Assembly (NCBI GenBank): GCA_022842065.1
Contig: JALHQH010000004.1
Location: 124,001-188,000 of the forward strand
Reading direction: 5' to 3'
DNA: 64,000 nt
DNA from: Caldilineaceae bacterium
Lineage (GTDB): Bacteria > Chloroflexota > Anaerolineae > Caldilineales > Caldilineaceae
Part shown: one piece after another, positions 53,994-63,345 of the stretch
Position numbering within the stretch: position 1 is the first letter of the stretch
Layout of the letters: each line of letters starts with the position of its first letter
Made by a program: the position numbers and the translations under genes
Notes under the pieces: model-generated
The model's input: only the letters and a program-made list of their open reading frames with translations
Told to the model about the DNA's origin: nothing
Database searches by the model: none

Positions 53994-55103
53994 CTAGGCG
54001 GTTACTTTTGCGCGCTGCTTTTCGATGGTGGCCAGCAGTTCATCATAGGAGTCGGCGAATTTTTTGATGCCTTCTACTTCCAACTCTTCGGTGGCCTGAT
54101 CGATATCAATGCCCAACTCGGCTAGTTGCGCGAGGAGCTGGTGTGCTTCATCAAGCCCTTGGTCAATCGTGCGCTGCAGTTGGCCATGATCCTGAAAGGC
54201 TTCCAGGGTGGCCATGGGCATGGTGTTGACGGTATGGGGGCCGATTAAACTATCCACATAAAGCAGATCAGAGAAGTTGGGGTTCTTTGTGCTGGTGCTA
54301 GCCCACAGGGGGCGTTGCAATTGCGCCCCTTGCGCCGCCAACTTTTCCCAACGTGCGCCGGCAAACTTTTCGGCAAATTGAGCATAGGCGAGTTTGGCAT
54401 TGGCCAGCGCGGCCTTGCCCACTAATTGTTTGGGATCGGTGCCATTGTTGGCGGTCGCCTGCTCCAACTTTTTGTCCACATTCGAGTCGACGCGGCTGAT
54501 AAAGAAGCTGGCGACCGAAGCGATCCGGTCAATTGGCTTGCCCGTGGCCATGCGCGCTTCTAACCCTTGAAAATAGGCTTCTTTGACGGCCGCATAGCGC
54601 TCCAAGCTAAAGATCAACGTCACATTGACGTTGATGCCATCGCTGATCAACTGGCGAATGGCGGCGAGGCCGGGCTTGGTAGCCGGCACCTTGATCATCA
54701 CATTCGGCCGATCCACCGAGTGATGCAACCGCCGCCCCTCCTCAATTGTCGCCTGGGTATCCATGGCCAGATCCGGCGCGACTTCGATGCTGACAAAGCC
54801 ATCCTTGCCCGCGCTGGCCTGATAGACTGGAGCCAGTACATCGGCCGCGGCTTGGATATCGGCCACGGCAATCACTTCAAAGATCTCTTTGGCGGACTTA
54901 TTGCCCTGGCCAAGTTTTTGGAGATCTTGTTTATAGGCATCACTCTTGGCAATCGCCTGTTGAAAGATGGTCGGATTGGAGGTGACACCGCGTAAGCCGG
55001 CCTCCACTAACTCTTGTAACTCGCCACTCTGGACCATGCCACGCTCGATGTAATCAAGCCAGATACTCTGGCCCAACCCTAGTAACTCCTTCATTCGATT
55101 CAT
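53994..55103 (-). CDS. tal: transaldolase
   Basis: A 369-residue enzyme of the non-oxidative pentose phosphate pathway that moves dihydroxyacetone units between sugar phosphates. The long bacterial type is shown by [60 protein letters not shown] (Schiff-base lysine in IKVPAT) and [14 protein letters not shown]. The length matches. AAAGGAG lies six bases before ATG 55103. A GAATCGAAT repeat surrounds the start. Confidence 0.93.
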   Translation of the reverse strand: MNRMKELLGLGQSIWLDYIERGMVQSGELQELVEAGLRGVTSNPTIFQQAIAKSDAYKQDLQKLGQGNKSAKEIFEVIAVADIQAAADVLAPVYQASAGKDGFVSIEVAPDLAMDTQATIEEGRRLHHSVDRPNVMIKVPATKPGLAAIRQLISDGINVNVTLIFSLERYAAVKEAYFQGLEARMATGKPIDRIASVASFFISRVDSNVDKKLEQATANNGTDPKQLVGKAALANAKLAYAQFAEKFAGARWEKLAAQGAQLQRPLWASTSTKNPNFSDLLYVDSLIGPHTVNTMPMATLEAFQDHGQLQRTIDQGLDEAHQLLAQLAELGIDIDQATEELEVEGIKKFADSYDELLATIEKQRAKVTA

Positions 55104-55317
55104 TCGATTCTCCTTTCACCACTGCGTCAACGACAACTGGGCATAGCCAGGGACACAGCATTATGTACTTATCACTAAATTCAGTGCATTTAGGCAGCGC
55201 TGCCTCCATTATAGTCGCGTTGAGAGCAGATGGAAAGTGAGGGAGTAAACAAAGCAACGCGGGTTGCTATACTGAAGTCAAGTTGAGAACCGGAGTTTTG
55301 CTGGCTAACGGGATCGC

Positions 55318-55379
55318 GTGCGTCGCACTGACCGCCAACTGTTTCCAGTCCGCTAGATTCTTTGGTCAGTGCGACGCAC
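55318..55379. repeat. single REP-like palindrome near trxA
   Basis: GTGCGTCGCACTGACC (55318 on) and its reverse complement ending at 55379 enclose about 30 bases. It is the same family as the arrays at 44-50 kb and lies in the divergent gap between tal and trxA. The rest of 55104-55481 shows no gene. Confidence 0.85.
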
Positions 55380-55481
55380 GCTGACCGAAACTAGGGGTCT
55401 CATTCTGATTTGAGTATAGTTGCGAATACCCACGGGGCGCAGCAGCCCGCGTCAGTTATCGACTGCTTTCCTGCTGTTCGC

Positions 55482-55510
55482 TTGACAAGGGGGCGATCCT
55501 GGGGTACTAT
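55482..55510 (+). promoter_or_regulatory. sigma70-type promoter of trxA
   Basis: TTGACA at 55482 and TACTAT at 55505 are separated by 17 bases. The predicted leader is about 100 bases. The REP palindrome ends 103 bases upstream. Confidence 0.8.
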
Positions 55511-55617
55511 GTTTTTTGTAGCGAGAATTACGGCCCAGAAGATATTTTTGTGCAATACTATCAATAATCGTACAAAATACGTTGAATAAATTTTTCTTGA
55601 TTTTGAAGGAGAAGAAA

Positions 55618-55944
55618 ATGTCCGCTCCAGTAAAAGTAACCGATAGCTCGTTTGAAGAGCTGGTAGTCAATGCTGAGACGCCCGTGTTGGTTGATTTCTG
55701 GGCCGAGTGGTGTGGCCCGTGTAAGATGATCGCCCCGATCTTGGATGAGATTGCCAAGGATATGGATGGTAAACTGGTGATTGGCAAGCTTGATATTGAT
55801 GTCAATCAGGATACCGCCATGGCCTTTGGTGTCATGAGCATTCCCACCCTGTTGCTCTTCAAAAAGGGTGAGCCGGTCGAGCGCATTGTCGGCTATCAAC
55901 CCAAAGCACAACTCGTGGCGCGTTTACAGCCCCACCTGGGTTAA
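55618..55944 (+). CDS. trxA: thioredoxin
   Basis: A 108-residue classical thioredoxin, the general cytosolic disulfide reductant. [10 protein letters not shown] places the active cysteines at residues 32 and 35, and [23 protein letters not shown] includes the cis-proline. ATG 55618 was chosen because GAAGGAGAAGAAA lies upstream and the length is exactly typical. It is a monocistronic unit with its own promoter and terminator. The 146-residue relative at 258 carries a WCQPC site instead. Confidence 0.95.
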   Translation: MSAPVKVTDSSFEELVVNAETPVLVDFWAEWCGPCKMIAPILDEIAKDMDGKLVIGKLDIDVNQDTAMAFGVMSIPTLLLFKKGEPVERIVGYQPKAQLVARLQPHLG

Positions 55945-55978
55945 GTGACTGTGCTTCAGGACTAAACTGAATAAGCAA

Positions 55979-56007
55979 GGGGAACGGTTCGCCGTTCCCC
56001 TTTTTTT
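55979..56007 (+). terminator. rho-independent terminator of trxA
   Basis: GGGGAACGG and CCGTTCCCC arms around a TTCG tetraloop are followed by seven T. It starts 34 bases after the trxA stop. Confidence 0.92.
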
Positions 56008-56125
56008 ATTGTCGCCAAACGATTAGTGAAGTGTAAGGCAAATTATGTCAGTTTAAATCGCGCCAACGGGATCGTCAAATCCCCACCGAGCGATTGAAGA
56101 TGACATCACTTCGTTTACACGGTAA

Positions 56126-56893
56126 TTAGCGGACTTCAACCGGCATGATCAGGCGGAGAATCAAGAAGAGCACAAGCAGGATTAGACTGTCAAGAATAAC
56201 CGTAAAAATTAGGGCATTCGTCAGATTTTGCAGGGCCGGGGCGAGCCAGTTCAGCAGTTGTGTAAAAGGTGTCGCCGGCAGGCCAAGTAAACTATAAACG
56301 CCAATCGCCAATCCAGTGTAATAGAGCAGGGGCTTTATGGGTTCACGGTCACTGGCGCTAGGCATCATGGCATTGCCAATCGCAAAGAGTAAATAGGCCC
56401 AGAGAAAGCCATCGGGCTTTTGCAGTGCTTGCCGAAAGGCGCGCCAGCCATCGAGCCAGCGCTGATCACCAAGGGCCAGGGAAAGATCGCGCGCGTTAAA
56501 GACCGACTCGCCAATCATGGCCACGACGATGGAGCCTACAATCAGCGGAGCCATACCCACCAGACTGTCCTGCCACAATTGACCGCGTTGCACACTGACA
56601 CTGCCCAAGCCAATATGTTTGCCCTTTTTTTTGGGCCAGACGCGAAACTTGCCGGCCTTGAGGCCGAGGAGCCGCGCCATGCCCCAATGCGCCGCTTCGT
56701 GGATAATGACACCAGGCAGCAGCAGCAAGAAGAGCAAAAGCATGGTGAGATCCTCGCTGCGGGTCAGCAGATAAAGCAGCCACTGGATTTGCAAACTCAG
56801 TTGGCGGCTGAGCCAGGCCAACGCCAGCAGAAAGAGCACAAAGACCAGCAGCGTGGGCAGGGTCGCCAGCAAGGGCGAGGGAACGGCAGCCAT
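56126..56893 (-). CDS. membrane protein with HEAAH motif, putative zinc metalloprotease
   Basis: A 255-residue polytopic protein (about 6 hydrophobic segments). GVIIHEAAHWGMARLLGLKAG has the HEXXH zinc-binding motif (His65, Glu66, His69) in a membrane helix, as in M50-like intramembrane proteases, but no clear LDG third-ligand motif is seen; PLLYYTGLAIGVYSLL lies where one might be expected. It is the last gene of the exosortase/EpsI operon (8 bases after the lipoprotein gene), so a role in maturation of exported proteins is plausible but inferred. Confidence 0.7.
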   Translation of the reverse strand: MAAVPSPLLATLPTLLVFVLFLLALAWLSRQLSLQIQWLLYLLTRSEDLTMLLLFLLLLPGVIIHEAAHWGMARLLGLKAGKFRVWPKKKGKHIGLGSVSVQRGQLWQDSLVGMAPLIVGSIVVAMIGESVFNARDLSLALGDQRWLDGWRAFRQALQKPDGFLWAYLLFAIGNAMMPSASDREPIKPLLYYTGLAIGVYSLLGLPATPFTQLLNWLAPALQNLTNALIFTVILDSLILLVLFLILRLIMPVEVR

Positions 56894-56901
56894 GCTTGCC
56901 T

Positions 56902-57498
56902 CTATGGATTTTCTAGATTATAGGTCAAACTTTGGATCAGCCAGCAGCCGTCGACTTTTACCAGTTCCCAACGATCGCCGGCCGGGGAAAGTTCGCTACC
57001 AATGTTGGTGGTCGCCGTCACCACTGCCGTGTTACCACTGATGGTAATGGTGAGATCTTTCGGGGTCGCACTTGTTGGTGCCCCCGGAAAGACGGTACGC
57101 ACATAGCGATGGCGAATGGCATCTTTGTCAAGCCATAACTGATCGTCAGCTGGATCGTCCGCAGTATTTTTGGCGTTGGCAATATAGGCCCCCGCTTGCC
57201 AAAGCGCCATGAGGGTCGTGATCTCTTGTTTTACCACCAACTCACCTTCGGCACTGACCACCGCTTGGATGGCTGTTTCGTCGGTGCTCGTGGCGGGGAT
57301 GGCCAATCGACAGGAACCAAACAAGGGCGGCGGCACGGTCGCGGAGCGCGGCGGCTGGCCACAGCCGACGGTCAGCCCAGCCGCCAGCAATAGCGTAATG
57401 AGAGGCCCTTTAACGCGTGCCAGCCAAGCGGCGGGGCAGTTGCCACGCAACAGGGGGTGAAGCAGAAGGAAGGTAGTGATACTCACAACAGTGATCAC
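56902..57498 (-). CDS. lipoprotein-like protein with NTF2/SnoaL-like domain in the exosortase operon
   Basis: A 198-residue protein starting at GTG 57498, one base after the EpsI stop. A hydrophobic N-terminus ends in a lipobox-like [11 protein letters not shown], then an NTF2-like pattern follows ([60 protein letters not shown]). It would be a lipid-anchored or exported protein of unknown ligand. An earlier start (57594) would overlap EpsI by 95 bases, so GTG 57498 is preferred. The N-terminus is longer than a normal lipoprotein signal, hence the start is uncertain. Confidence 0.6.
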   Translation of the reverse strand: MITVVSITTFLLLHPLLRGNCPAAWLARVKGPLITLLLAAGLTVGCGQPPRSATVPPPLFGSCRLAIPATSTDETAIQAVVSAEGELVVKQEITTLMALWQAGAYIANAKNTADDPADDQLWLDKDAIRHRYVRTVFPGAPTSATPKDLTITISGNTAVVTATTNIGSELSPAGDRWELVKVDGCWLIQSLTYNLENP

Positions 57499-57499
57499 G

Positions 57500-58282
57500 C
57501 TAGGTTTGTGATGAGAAACGCGCTTGCTCGGCCGTTGTAAAAAACTGGCGAATAAAATCAGCGTGTAAGGCGAGGGTCTCATCGACCGTCCCATGCCGGC
57601 CAGAAGTTAGCTTAAAGAGCACAATGCCATCACTCAACTGGCGGGCGTCACTGGGGAAGAGATAGAAATAAAAGACAATGTGCTCCTGGGTGGTTGCGGT
57701 GGCCGGTTGCTCGGTTGCGTTTTCAGACCCGACCGCCGGCACGGTTTTGTTCGCATCCAGCCATAACCCATAAAGCTTGCCCCCCTCATTTAGTTCGACC
57801 CCATACGAACCAAGATTGTACTGCCAGCCATCGGCATCATAACAGATATCCGGGGCGTGAAAGGGCTGTGAACTGCGTCCACCGATCATACTCAGCCAGA
57901 TATATTCCCCGCTGCTATTCTGGTAGAGCCGCTGGATATATTGCTCGGGATCGAGCAGAATCATCACTTCTTCATTAGTTTCCGGCACATCGACTCCACG
58001 CCAATCGCCAACTGTCAGGGGCACCGCGTTCAGGTCATGCGCCAGATCAAAGTGGGCCGTGGCCAAGACTTGGGTCTCCCGTTCGGTACGCTGCCAGAAG
58101 TCCAAGTCCGCAATATAGGTAAATTGGGGCAGGGCGGCCGGGTGCGCAGCCCCAGGGATCAAGGCCGGAAACAGTTGCTGGACCTGCGAAAAATAGACAG
58201 CAGGCAAAGCGACCAGCAATAGCAGCACGGCAACGTAATGCTGCAGCGGCGGACGGGATGGTAGCTCAGAAGGATTATGCAT
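57500..58282 (-). CDS. EpsI family protein (exosortase-associated)
   Basis: A 260-residue protein with an N-terminal membrane segment ([18 protein letters not shown]) and an EpsI domain: [54 protein letters not shown] (family pattern HxPExCYpaxGW), and [12 protein letters not shown]. In other bacteria EpsI domains are fused to or follow exosortases and act in exopolysaccharide or protein-sorting loci. It starts 6 bases after the exosortase stop, confirming the pair. Confidence 0.88.
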   Translation of the reverse strand: MHNPSELPSRPPLQHYVAVLLLLVALPAVYFSQVQQLFPALIPGAAHPAALPQFTYIADLDFWQRTERETQVLATAHFDLAHDLNAVPLTVGDWRGVDVPETNEEVMILLDPEQYIQRLYQNSSGEYIWLSMIGGRSSQPFHAPDICYDADGWQYNLGSYGVELNEGGKLYGLWLDANKTVPAVGSENATEQPATATTQEHIVFYFYLFPSDARQLSDGIVLFKLTSGRHGTVDETLALHADFIRQFFTTAEQARFSSQT

Positions 58283-58288
58283 AGCAGT

Positions 58289-59182
58289 TCAGATCACATC
58301 AAGGCGCAAGCGGTTGACTTGTAACAGGCGTGTTAATGGCACCATGAGCAGAAAGACCAGAAAGAAAAAGACAAGCCCCGAGTAATCATGGTAAAAGATA
58401 AAGGCGGCCTCGCCCCCAAGCGAGCGCGCGACAAACAGAAGCGATGCGATGCGTAAAATGTTACCGAGCAACGCCAGCGGAAGCGCACAAAGCACTAAGC
58501 CGATCCGGCCAACGGTGGATCCCTCCAACAAATAGGCGGCCAGGACCATCAATGCCGTCAAGGCAATCAATGAATTGATGCCACTACACTGCGCCCCGAT
58601 TACTAACTCGGCGTTCGGCAGGGTCACAGCACTGCCGACAATGGTAATATCCATGCCGAGAAAATGGACGAGCCCACCGGCGCAAAGGCCAGCAAAAATG
58701 GCCATGGGCAAGGTCATGCGCTCGATAAAGGGTAAGGGAATCATCAGGGCGAGGTAGCCAATCGGGAAGAGCCACTGGCGTAACAGGTTGGTGCCACCAA
58801 AGGTCCAAACCAACCCGGCAATCATACCCAACATCATAAAGGCGGCCAGATAATAGGCCCGATTATTGAGAAAGAATAAAAACGCACCCAGGCTCAGGAC
58901 CAGGAGGAGCAGGGCATAGTTAGCGTGGGCATTGACAGGCCATCCGCCCAACGGTGGCACCGGTTGGCGCAGCACTTGCCGCTTGACGGCCGCTTTATTT
59001 TGCAGACGCAGCCGCTGAATCGCCAGAAATAGGGCAACGGGTGGAATCAAAATCCCATGACTATAGTAATCATTGCCCATCCACTCGCCCCATAGCCATT
59101 GCCAGACAGGCCAGGTTACGCCCCAAAATGCTAGGATGGCAACGAATAACAGTAGGGATCGGGTGGACAATAAACGAGTCAT
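58289..59182 (-). CDS. exosortase (transpeptidase-like, membrane)
   Basis: A polytopic protein (297 residues from ATG 59182) with about 8 transmembrane segments. The catalytic Cys is in [19 protein letters not shown], the conserved Arg in [12 protein letters not shown], and the His in [10 protein letters not shown], the exosortase triad. Exosortases cut and anchor proteins carrying a C-terminal PEP-CTERM-like tail. No such tail was recognised among the secreted proteins in this window. ATG 59236 is an alternative start adding 18 residues. Forms an operon with EpsI, the lipoprotein and the HEAAH membrane protein. Confidence 0.88.
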   Translation of the reverse strand: MTRLLSTRSLLLFVAILAFWGVTWPVWQWLWGEWMGNDYYSHGILIPPVALFLAIQRLRLQNKAAVKRQVLRQPVPPLGGWPVNAHANYALLLLVLSLGAFLFFLNNRAYYLAAFMMLGMIAGLVWTFGGTNLLRQWLFPIGYLALMIPLPFIERMTLPMAIFAGLCAGGLVHFLGMDITIVGSAVTLPNAELVIGAQCSGINSLIALTALMVLAAYLLEGSTVGRIGLVLCALPLALLGNILRIASLLFVARSLGGEAAFIFYHDYSGLVFFFLVFLLMVPLTRLLQVNRLRLDVI

Positions 59183-59304
59183 GAAGATAAGGTCAGCACT
59201 GACAAGCACATAGCGATAGGGGATACAGCATACCATCTACATATAAATGCGTCAAAATGCGTAGGATAAAAGGTCAGCTTCTGATTACGCCAACCAACGT
59301 TGAC

Positions 59305-59338
59305 AGCCTTTTGCTGACGCCGCCACCAGCAAAAGGCT
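59305..59338 (-). terminator. hairpin after the rhodanese gene
   Basis: Arms AGCCTTTTGCTG (59305-59316) and CAGCAAAAGGCT (59327-59338) are exact complements with a 10-base loop, 5 bases past the rhodanese stop. No T-run. Confidence 0.6.
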
Positions 59339-59343
59339 AATTC

Positions 59344-59703
59344 TCAATAGGTGCCAACGGTTGGATCAATCTCATGGGCCCAAGCATCAATGCCGCCGGC
59401 CATACTGCTGACGTTCTGCCACCCTTGTTGTGCCAGCCAGGTAGTCACCTGTGCGCTGCGCATGCCATGGTGACAGAAGACAATTACCTCTTGCGCCGGA
59501 TCGTTGGCGGCAGCAGGCAATGCATCAAGTTGACGTGCCGCTAATTGACTCAACGGGGCAATGCTGACGCGTTCATCGTCAATGTGGACTTGTGCGATTT
59601 CATCCGCTTCGCGTACATCGAGCCAGATAAAGGATAAACCTTGCCGGCGCTTTGCTTCGACTTCGCGCACACTAATTTCTGGTGCGCCATATGGATTAGG
59701 CAT
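59344..59703 (-). CDS. rhodanese-like sulfurtransferase
   Basis: A 119-residue single-domain rhodanese. The active-site loop is VIVFCHHGMRSAQV with Cys77, and GLSFIWLDVREADEIAQVHID matches the first rhodanese signature. It can carry persulfide sulfur for Fe-S or Moco synthesis. It sits downstream of NifU-domain and IscA genes, consistent with sulfur delivery. Confidence 0.88.
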   Translation of the reverse strand: MPNPYGAPEISVREVEAKRRQGLSFIWLDVREADEIAQVHIDDERVSIAPLSQLAARQLDALPAAANDPAQEVIVFCHHGMRSAQVTTWLAQQGWQNVSSMAGGIDAWAHEIDPTVGTY

Positions 59704-59736
59704 CTTTGGTAGCCCTTTGTGATTTTAATGGGGTGT

Positions 59737-60096
59737 TTAAGCGGTTGGCTGGGGGCGCTTGTATAGGGCGCTAATGTCAATCTCGGTAATGGCATTGACA
59801 CCCTTGATTTCGGGGAAATTCTCTTTGAGGAGACGTTGAATACCCAACTTCATCGTGAGCAAGCTGATCGGGCAATCAATACAGGCCCCCAACATTTTGA
59901 TGTGGGCAATCCCCGCTTCATCAATACGCAGTAACTCTACATCGCCACCATCGATATAGAGGGTGGGTCGGTACCCATTGAGCACCGTTTGGATCCGAGT
60001 TTCCAGCGACGGGACAGCGGCAATCGAAGCGGTTGGTTCCGGATCTTTGGATCCCAACCCGAGTTTTTTAAGCAGATTCATAAGTAACTTTGTCAT
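59737..60096 (-). CDS. NifU C-terminal-domain protein (Fe-S scaffold)
   Basis: A 119-residue protein with the NfuA/NifU-C domain: VLNGYRPTLYIDGGDVELLRIDEAGIAHIKMLGACIDCPISLLTMKLGIQRLLKE. The CIDC pair (CXXC) binds the transferable Fe-S cluster. The N-terminus is a basic amphipathic segment (MTKLLMNLLKKLGLGSKD). ATG 60096 was chosen tentatively; ATG 60081 is possible, and a longer frame to 60162 runs through the intergenic space. Follows the IscA gene. Confidence 0.82.
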   Translation of the reverse strand: MTKLLMNLLKKLGLGSKDPEPTASIAAVPSLETRIQTVLNGYRPTLYIDGGDVELLRIDEAGIAHIKMLGACIDCPISLLTMKLGIQRLLKENFPEIKGVNAITEIDISALYKRPQPTA

Positions 60097-60174
60097 CGCG
60101 CTTGAACGCATAAAGTGAACAGGCGAGGAGCATAGACGCATCCTCGCCTGTTGATTTAACAATAAAGCTCGGCT

Positions 60175-60546
60175 TTAGTGGCCACAGCTCTTGGGCATCT
60201 CTTCGCCGGTGTGCGATTGCCCGGTGCGGAAGCTACTGCCACAACCACAGGAGCTGGTCGCATTGGGGTTATCGATATGGAAACCGCCACCCATCAGGTT
60301 ATCAACATAGTCAATGTTGGCCCCATCAATGTAGAAGAGGCTCGTCGGGTCAACCAGTACACGCAGGCCATGCTGCTCGTAGATCTGATCGCCTTCGCGG
60401 TTTGCTTCATCAAAGGTCATGCCGTATTGCATACCGCCGCAGCCGCCGCCCTTTACAAAGACGCGTAGACCATGTGTGTCCTTAATGCCTTTTTGCTCCA
60501 GAATGCCACCTAATTTTTCGGCGGCCGAAGCTGTCAGTGTAATCAT
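60175..60546 (-). CDS. A-type Fe-S carrier (IscA/HesB/ErpA family)
   Basis: A 123-residue protein with the three ligand cysteines Cys36 (KGGGCGGMQYG) and Cys100/Cys102 (SSCGCGSSF). Fold landmarks are LTASAAEKLGGIL and FYIDGANIDYVDNLMGGGFHIDNPNA. It receives clusters from a scaffold and passes them to apo-proteins. A short Cys/His C-terminal tail (EEMPKSCGH) is extra. It has its own promoter-like element upstream. Confidence 0.93.
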   Translation of the reverse strand: MITLTASAAEKLGGILEQKGIKDTHGLRVFVKGGGCGGMQYGMTFDEANREGDQIYEQHGLRVLVDPTSLFYIDGANIDYVDNLMGGGFHIDNPNATSSCGCGSSFRTGQSHTGEEMPKSCGH

Positions 60547-60655
60547 GCTGCTAACTCTCCTTACAATTCAATAGACAAAGATAAACTAAACCAGCTTGAA
60601 ACATTCTACCCAATTTGCGCTGCACGGTGTGAAAACCGCTTTTGAAAACAAGCGC

Positions 60656-60684
60656 AGTATAACTTGATTCAGATCGGATCGCAA
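60656..60684 (-). promoter_or_regulatory. candidate promoter of the IscA gene
   Basis: On the minus strand TTGCGA and TATACT are separated by 17 bases, about 110 bases before the start codon. It lies inside the 160-base gap between the MoaA stop and the IscA start. Confidence 0.65.
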
Positions 60685-60706
60685 CTACATTTTTGCTGAC
60701 GATTCG

Positions 60707-61780
60707 CTAACCACCGATCTGATTCATCACCCGTTTCCCGGCCACCACCCCATCAGCCAAACCGTGGCCCCAGGGTTTGTGAAAGGCCCCATCGCGCATT
60801 AGTTCGCGCAGTTCGTCAAAGGAGGCACCAGCGCGTAGGGGAGTCAAGAGATCGACTTCATCATCGCGCAGCAGGCAGAGCCGCAATTTACCATCAGCCG
60901 TCAGGCGGACACGGCCACAGCCCTGGCAGAATGGCTCGGTCACGCTGCTAATAAAGCCTAAGGTGCCCATCGCGCCAGGGATCCGGAAAGGCCGACTGGG
61001 GTCCACAAAGTCATAGCTTGCTTCTGCCAGTGGACCAAAAACGGCCTCGATCTGCGCCCGCATCTCGCGATAGGTCACCACATTGGTCTGCTGAAAATCG
61101 GCAATTTCACCAAAGGGCATCATCTCAATAAAACGTACATCCCAGTCATTTTCCAGGGTCAGGCGTGCCAATTGCACCATGTCATCGCCGTCGTTAAAAT
61201 TGCGCACGACCACACTGTTAAGCTTGATGGGCGTCATGCCTGCGCTTTCGGCCGCCCGAATCCCGCGCCAGACATCCTCAATGTGACCCCAGCGCGTAAT
61301 ACGATGAAACTTTTCGGCGTCAAGCGTATCGATGCTGATGTTAACCCGTTGTAGACCAGCCGCGGCCAGCGGTTTGGCAAGCTTATCAAGCAGTAGTCCA
61401 TTGGTGGTCATCGCCAGATCTTTGATGCCGGGCGTGCGCGCAATTTCGCGCACTAATTCAACCACACTGGGACGAATCGTCGGTTCACCGCCGGTGAGAC
61501 GAATTTTGTTGACGCCCAAGCTGGCACCGACACGCACCAATTGTAAGAGCTCTTCGTCGCTCATCAACTCATGGCGGCTACGGAAGGTCATATCTTCGGG
61601 CATGCAATAAACACAACGCAAATTACAGGCATCCGTCAAGCTAATGCGCAGATAGTTAATCCGACGGCCATAGCTGTCCTGCATGGGTGTAATCGCAAAG
61701 GGCTCAGGCAGCGGCGCAATGGTGACCGAACCATAGGCCGTTTGTTGTGTTGTCGCTTGAAATTTAATTTCGTTAATCAA
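60707..61780 (-). CDS. moaA: GTP 3',8-cyclase, molybdenum cofactor biosynthesis
   Basis: A 357-residue radical SAM enzyme making the precursor of molybdopterin from GTP. The SAM cluster motif is DACNLRCVYCMPED (CxxxCxxC), and the C-terminal cluster is FCQGCGRVRLTADGKLRLC. RLTGGEPTIRPSVVELV and NISIDTLDAEKFHRITR are standard MoaA segments. The TTG at 61780 has AGGGG 12 bases upstream; the N-terminus is about 30 residues longer than typical, so ATG 61684 (MQDSYGRRINYLRISL) is a possible start. No other Moco gene is visible in the window. Confidence 0.93.
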   Translation of the reverse strand: MINEIKFQATTQQTAYGSVTIAPLPEPFAITPMQDSYGRRINYLRISLTDACNLRCVYCMPEDMTFRSRHELMSDEELLQLVRVGASLGVNKIRLTGGEPTIRPSVVELVREIARTPGIKDLAMTTNGLLLDKLAKPLAAAGLQRVNISIDTLDAEKFHRITRWGHIEDVWRGIRAAESAGMTPIKLNSVVVRNFNDGDDMVQLARLTLENDWDVRFIEMMPFGEIADFQQTNVVTYREMRAQIEAVFGPLAEASYDFVDPSRPFRIPGAMGTLGFISSVTEPFCQGCGRVRLTADGKLRLCLLRDDEVDLLTPLRAGASFDELRELMRDGAFHKPWGHGLADGVVAGKRVMNQIGG

Positions 61781-61887
61781 ATTTATTTACCCCTAGATTA
61801 ATCCTTGACCCTTACCACCTTGATCCTTACCACCTTGACGGCCAGTGTTCACTTCCAGCATACATATCGAGCTGGCACAATGGCCTA

Positions 61888-62760
61888 TCAACCGAATGTG
61901 GGCGTCCCAGACTTGTGGCCAGAGAAGGGTTGACGATAACGTCCGCCAGACCCGGCTGCTTCTTCCCGCTGTTTCGCCATCACTGGTTTTGGGTGCGCGC
62001 CGGCTGCCACTAGCTTCAGCTCGGGCATCAGGTTTGCGGTGTCAGCGATTTCAACTGACGACCCATTATGCGCGCAGCAACCACTGTGGATCCGATAAGT
62101 GCAACATGAATCGCCATTCGAGACGGACGAGACCCGTTCACAGGACTGGCCAAAGAGCTCGTTGATCAGCGCTTGATCCATCAAACAAAGTTCCTGGTGT
62201 ACACTGGAAACGCCCGCATAAGGGCAATTGTGTTTGTGTAACAGATACTCGTCCGTCGCATCCTTGCCCACATTTTCCCACCGGGCCAGATAGCCACGTT
62301 CGCTCAAAAAATCGGTGATCCGCTCTAACCGGTGCTGAAAATGTACTGGCGGCGTAGTCCCATCCTGCGCCTGCGTTTCGGCAATAGGGCCAAATTCAGC
62401 GGCAATTTGATGAGCCATGGCACGAAATGCACAGCCAACCTGTTCGGGCGGCAAAACAAGCTTGATCTGCTCGACTAATTTGCCGGCTAGCGCAGCAAAG
62501 TTATTGGGGAAGTAGCTATTCGCTTCCACCGTCAGCGCGTAGACTTGCTGCGGTCTACCGACATTGCCCTTGCGTTCCAGGCGCTCAACACAAATCAAGT
62601 TGTCACCTTGTAATATATCCAGGTGATGGCGGACCGAAACTGGGGCCATTTCCAACCGTTCAGCCAGTTCAGCCACAGTTGCACCGCCACTCTGTTCTTT
62701 TAAAATTTCCAGAATATGCTTGCGAACTGCGTGCACAACCAGCCTACCTTGCTCCAGCAC
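61888..62760 (-). CDS. SufR-like Fe-S cluster-dependent transcriptional regulator
   Basis: A 290-residue DNA-binding protein. The N-terminal winged helix is VRKHILEILKEQSGGATVAELAERLEMAPVSVRHHLDIL, and the Cys-rich region is HNCPYAGVSSVHQELCLMDQALINELFGQSCERV ... DSCCTYRI, like the ligands of SufR. SufR represses the suf operon and senses Fe-S demand. The 55 residues after CCTYRI (CCAHNGSSVEIAD... to the end) are low complexity and not typical. GTG 62760 was chosen because it is downstream of the promoter; GTG 62736 is also possible. Neighbours are Fe-S genes. Confidence 0.82.
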   Translation of the reverse strand: MLEQGRLVVHAVRKHILEILKEQSGGATVAELAERLEMAPVSVRHHLDILQGDNLICVERLERKGNVGRPQQVYALTVEANSYFPNNFAALAGKLVEQIKLVLPPEQVGCAFRAMAHQIAAEFGPIAETQAQDGTTPPVHFQHRLERITDFLSERGYLARWENVGKDATDEYLLHKHNCPYAGVSSVHQELCLMDQALINELFGQSCERVSSVSNGDSCCTYRIHSGCCAHNGSSVEIADTANLMPELKLVAAGAHPKPVMAKQREEAAGSGGRYRQPFSGHKSGTPTFG

Positions 62761-62827
62761 TCTGCCTAAAATACGCTTGTTTGAAACTGCCGATACCGCT
62801 TTATTGGACCTGATGGATATAGAAAAG

Positions 62828-62856
62828 ATTATATCATACTCTCTTGTGTCTGTCAA
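62828..62856 (-). promoter_or_regulatory. consensus sigma70 promoter of the SufR-like gene
   Basis: On the minus strand TTGACA, 17 bases, TATAAT: a perfect consensus. Predicted start near 62820, leader about 60 bases. The first 30 codons of the longest open frame therefore lie inside the promoter and are not translated. Confidence 0.85.
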
Positions 62857-63345
62857 TTATTATGAAAAACATCATAAATATTATTAACTGCTGCGTCAAA
62901 TTAGCCTTACCTACTGTTCAGGACTTACCCCAGTTGCGCCTTGTCTTACCCAGCAATTCTCCTGAAATTTATTCGATAGGCCGTTTTGGCACGCCCATAA
63001 ATACATCAAATGTCAGGACTTTGTAACAACAATCAGCCATTCAGCCCTTTATACTTGACAACAAATTCGTTAGTGAACTCATCCTTTTGCAGTACCGATG
63101 AGCGAATTTTTGTCTAGTAATTGTCTTAGTCGGGAGGAAGACCCCTAACAAAACGCGTATCTTGATTTTTTATATCCTATCCTATGATGCGCCAGCTTAC
63201 TTCGACTTATGCCGGCAAACGAAATTGAACTATTTTCGTTTGCCATGCATGGCGACTGTCTGCTCTGCATCTATGCTGTCCGTGTAGACTCCGTAAAACT
63301 TTGTGCAGGATCATTTTGCACACCAAACAAAAAGGCAACTGAATT
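62857..63345. other. intergenic region without a gene; contains a hairpin
   Basis: The 489-base AT-rich gap between the divergent SufR-like and VHL-like genes holds no credible coding frame. A perfect 11-bp stem (GGCAAACGAAA/TTTCGTTTGCC, 63214-63244) is visible. No convincing plus-strand promoter was found; TTGACA at 63055 has no good -10 at the right distance. Confidence 0.6.
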
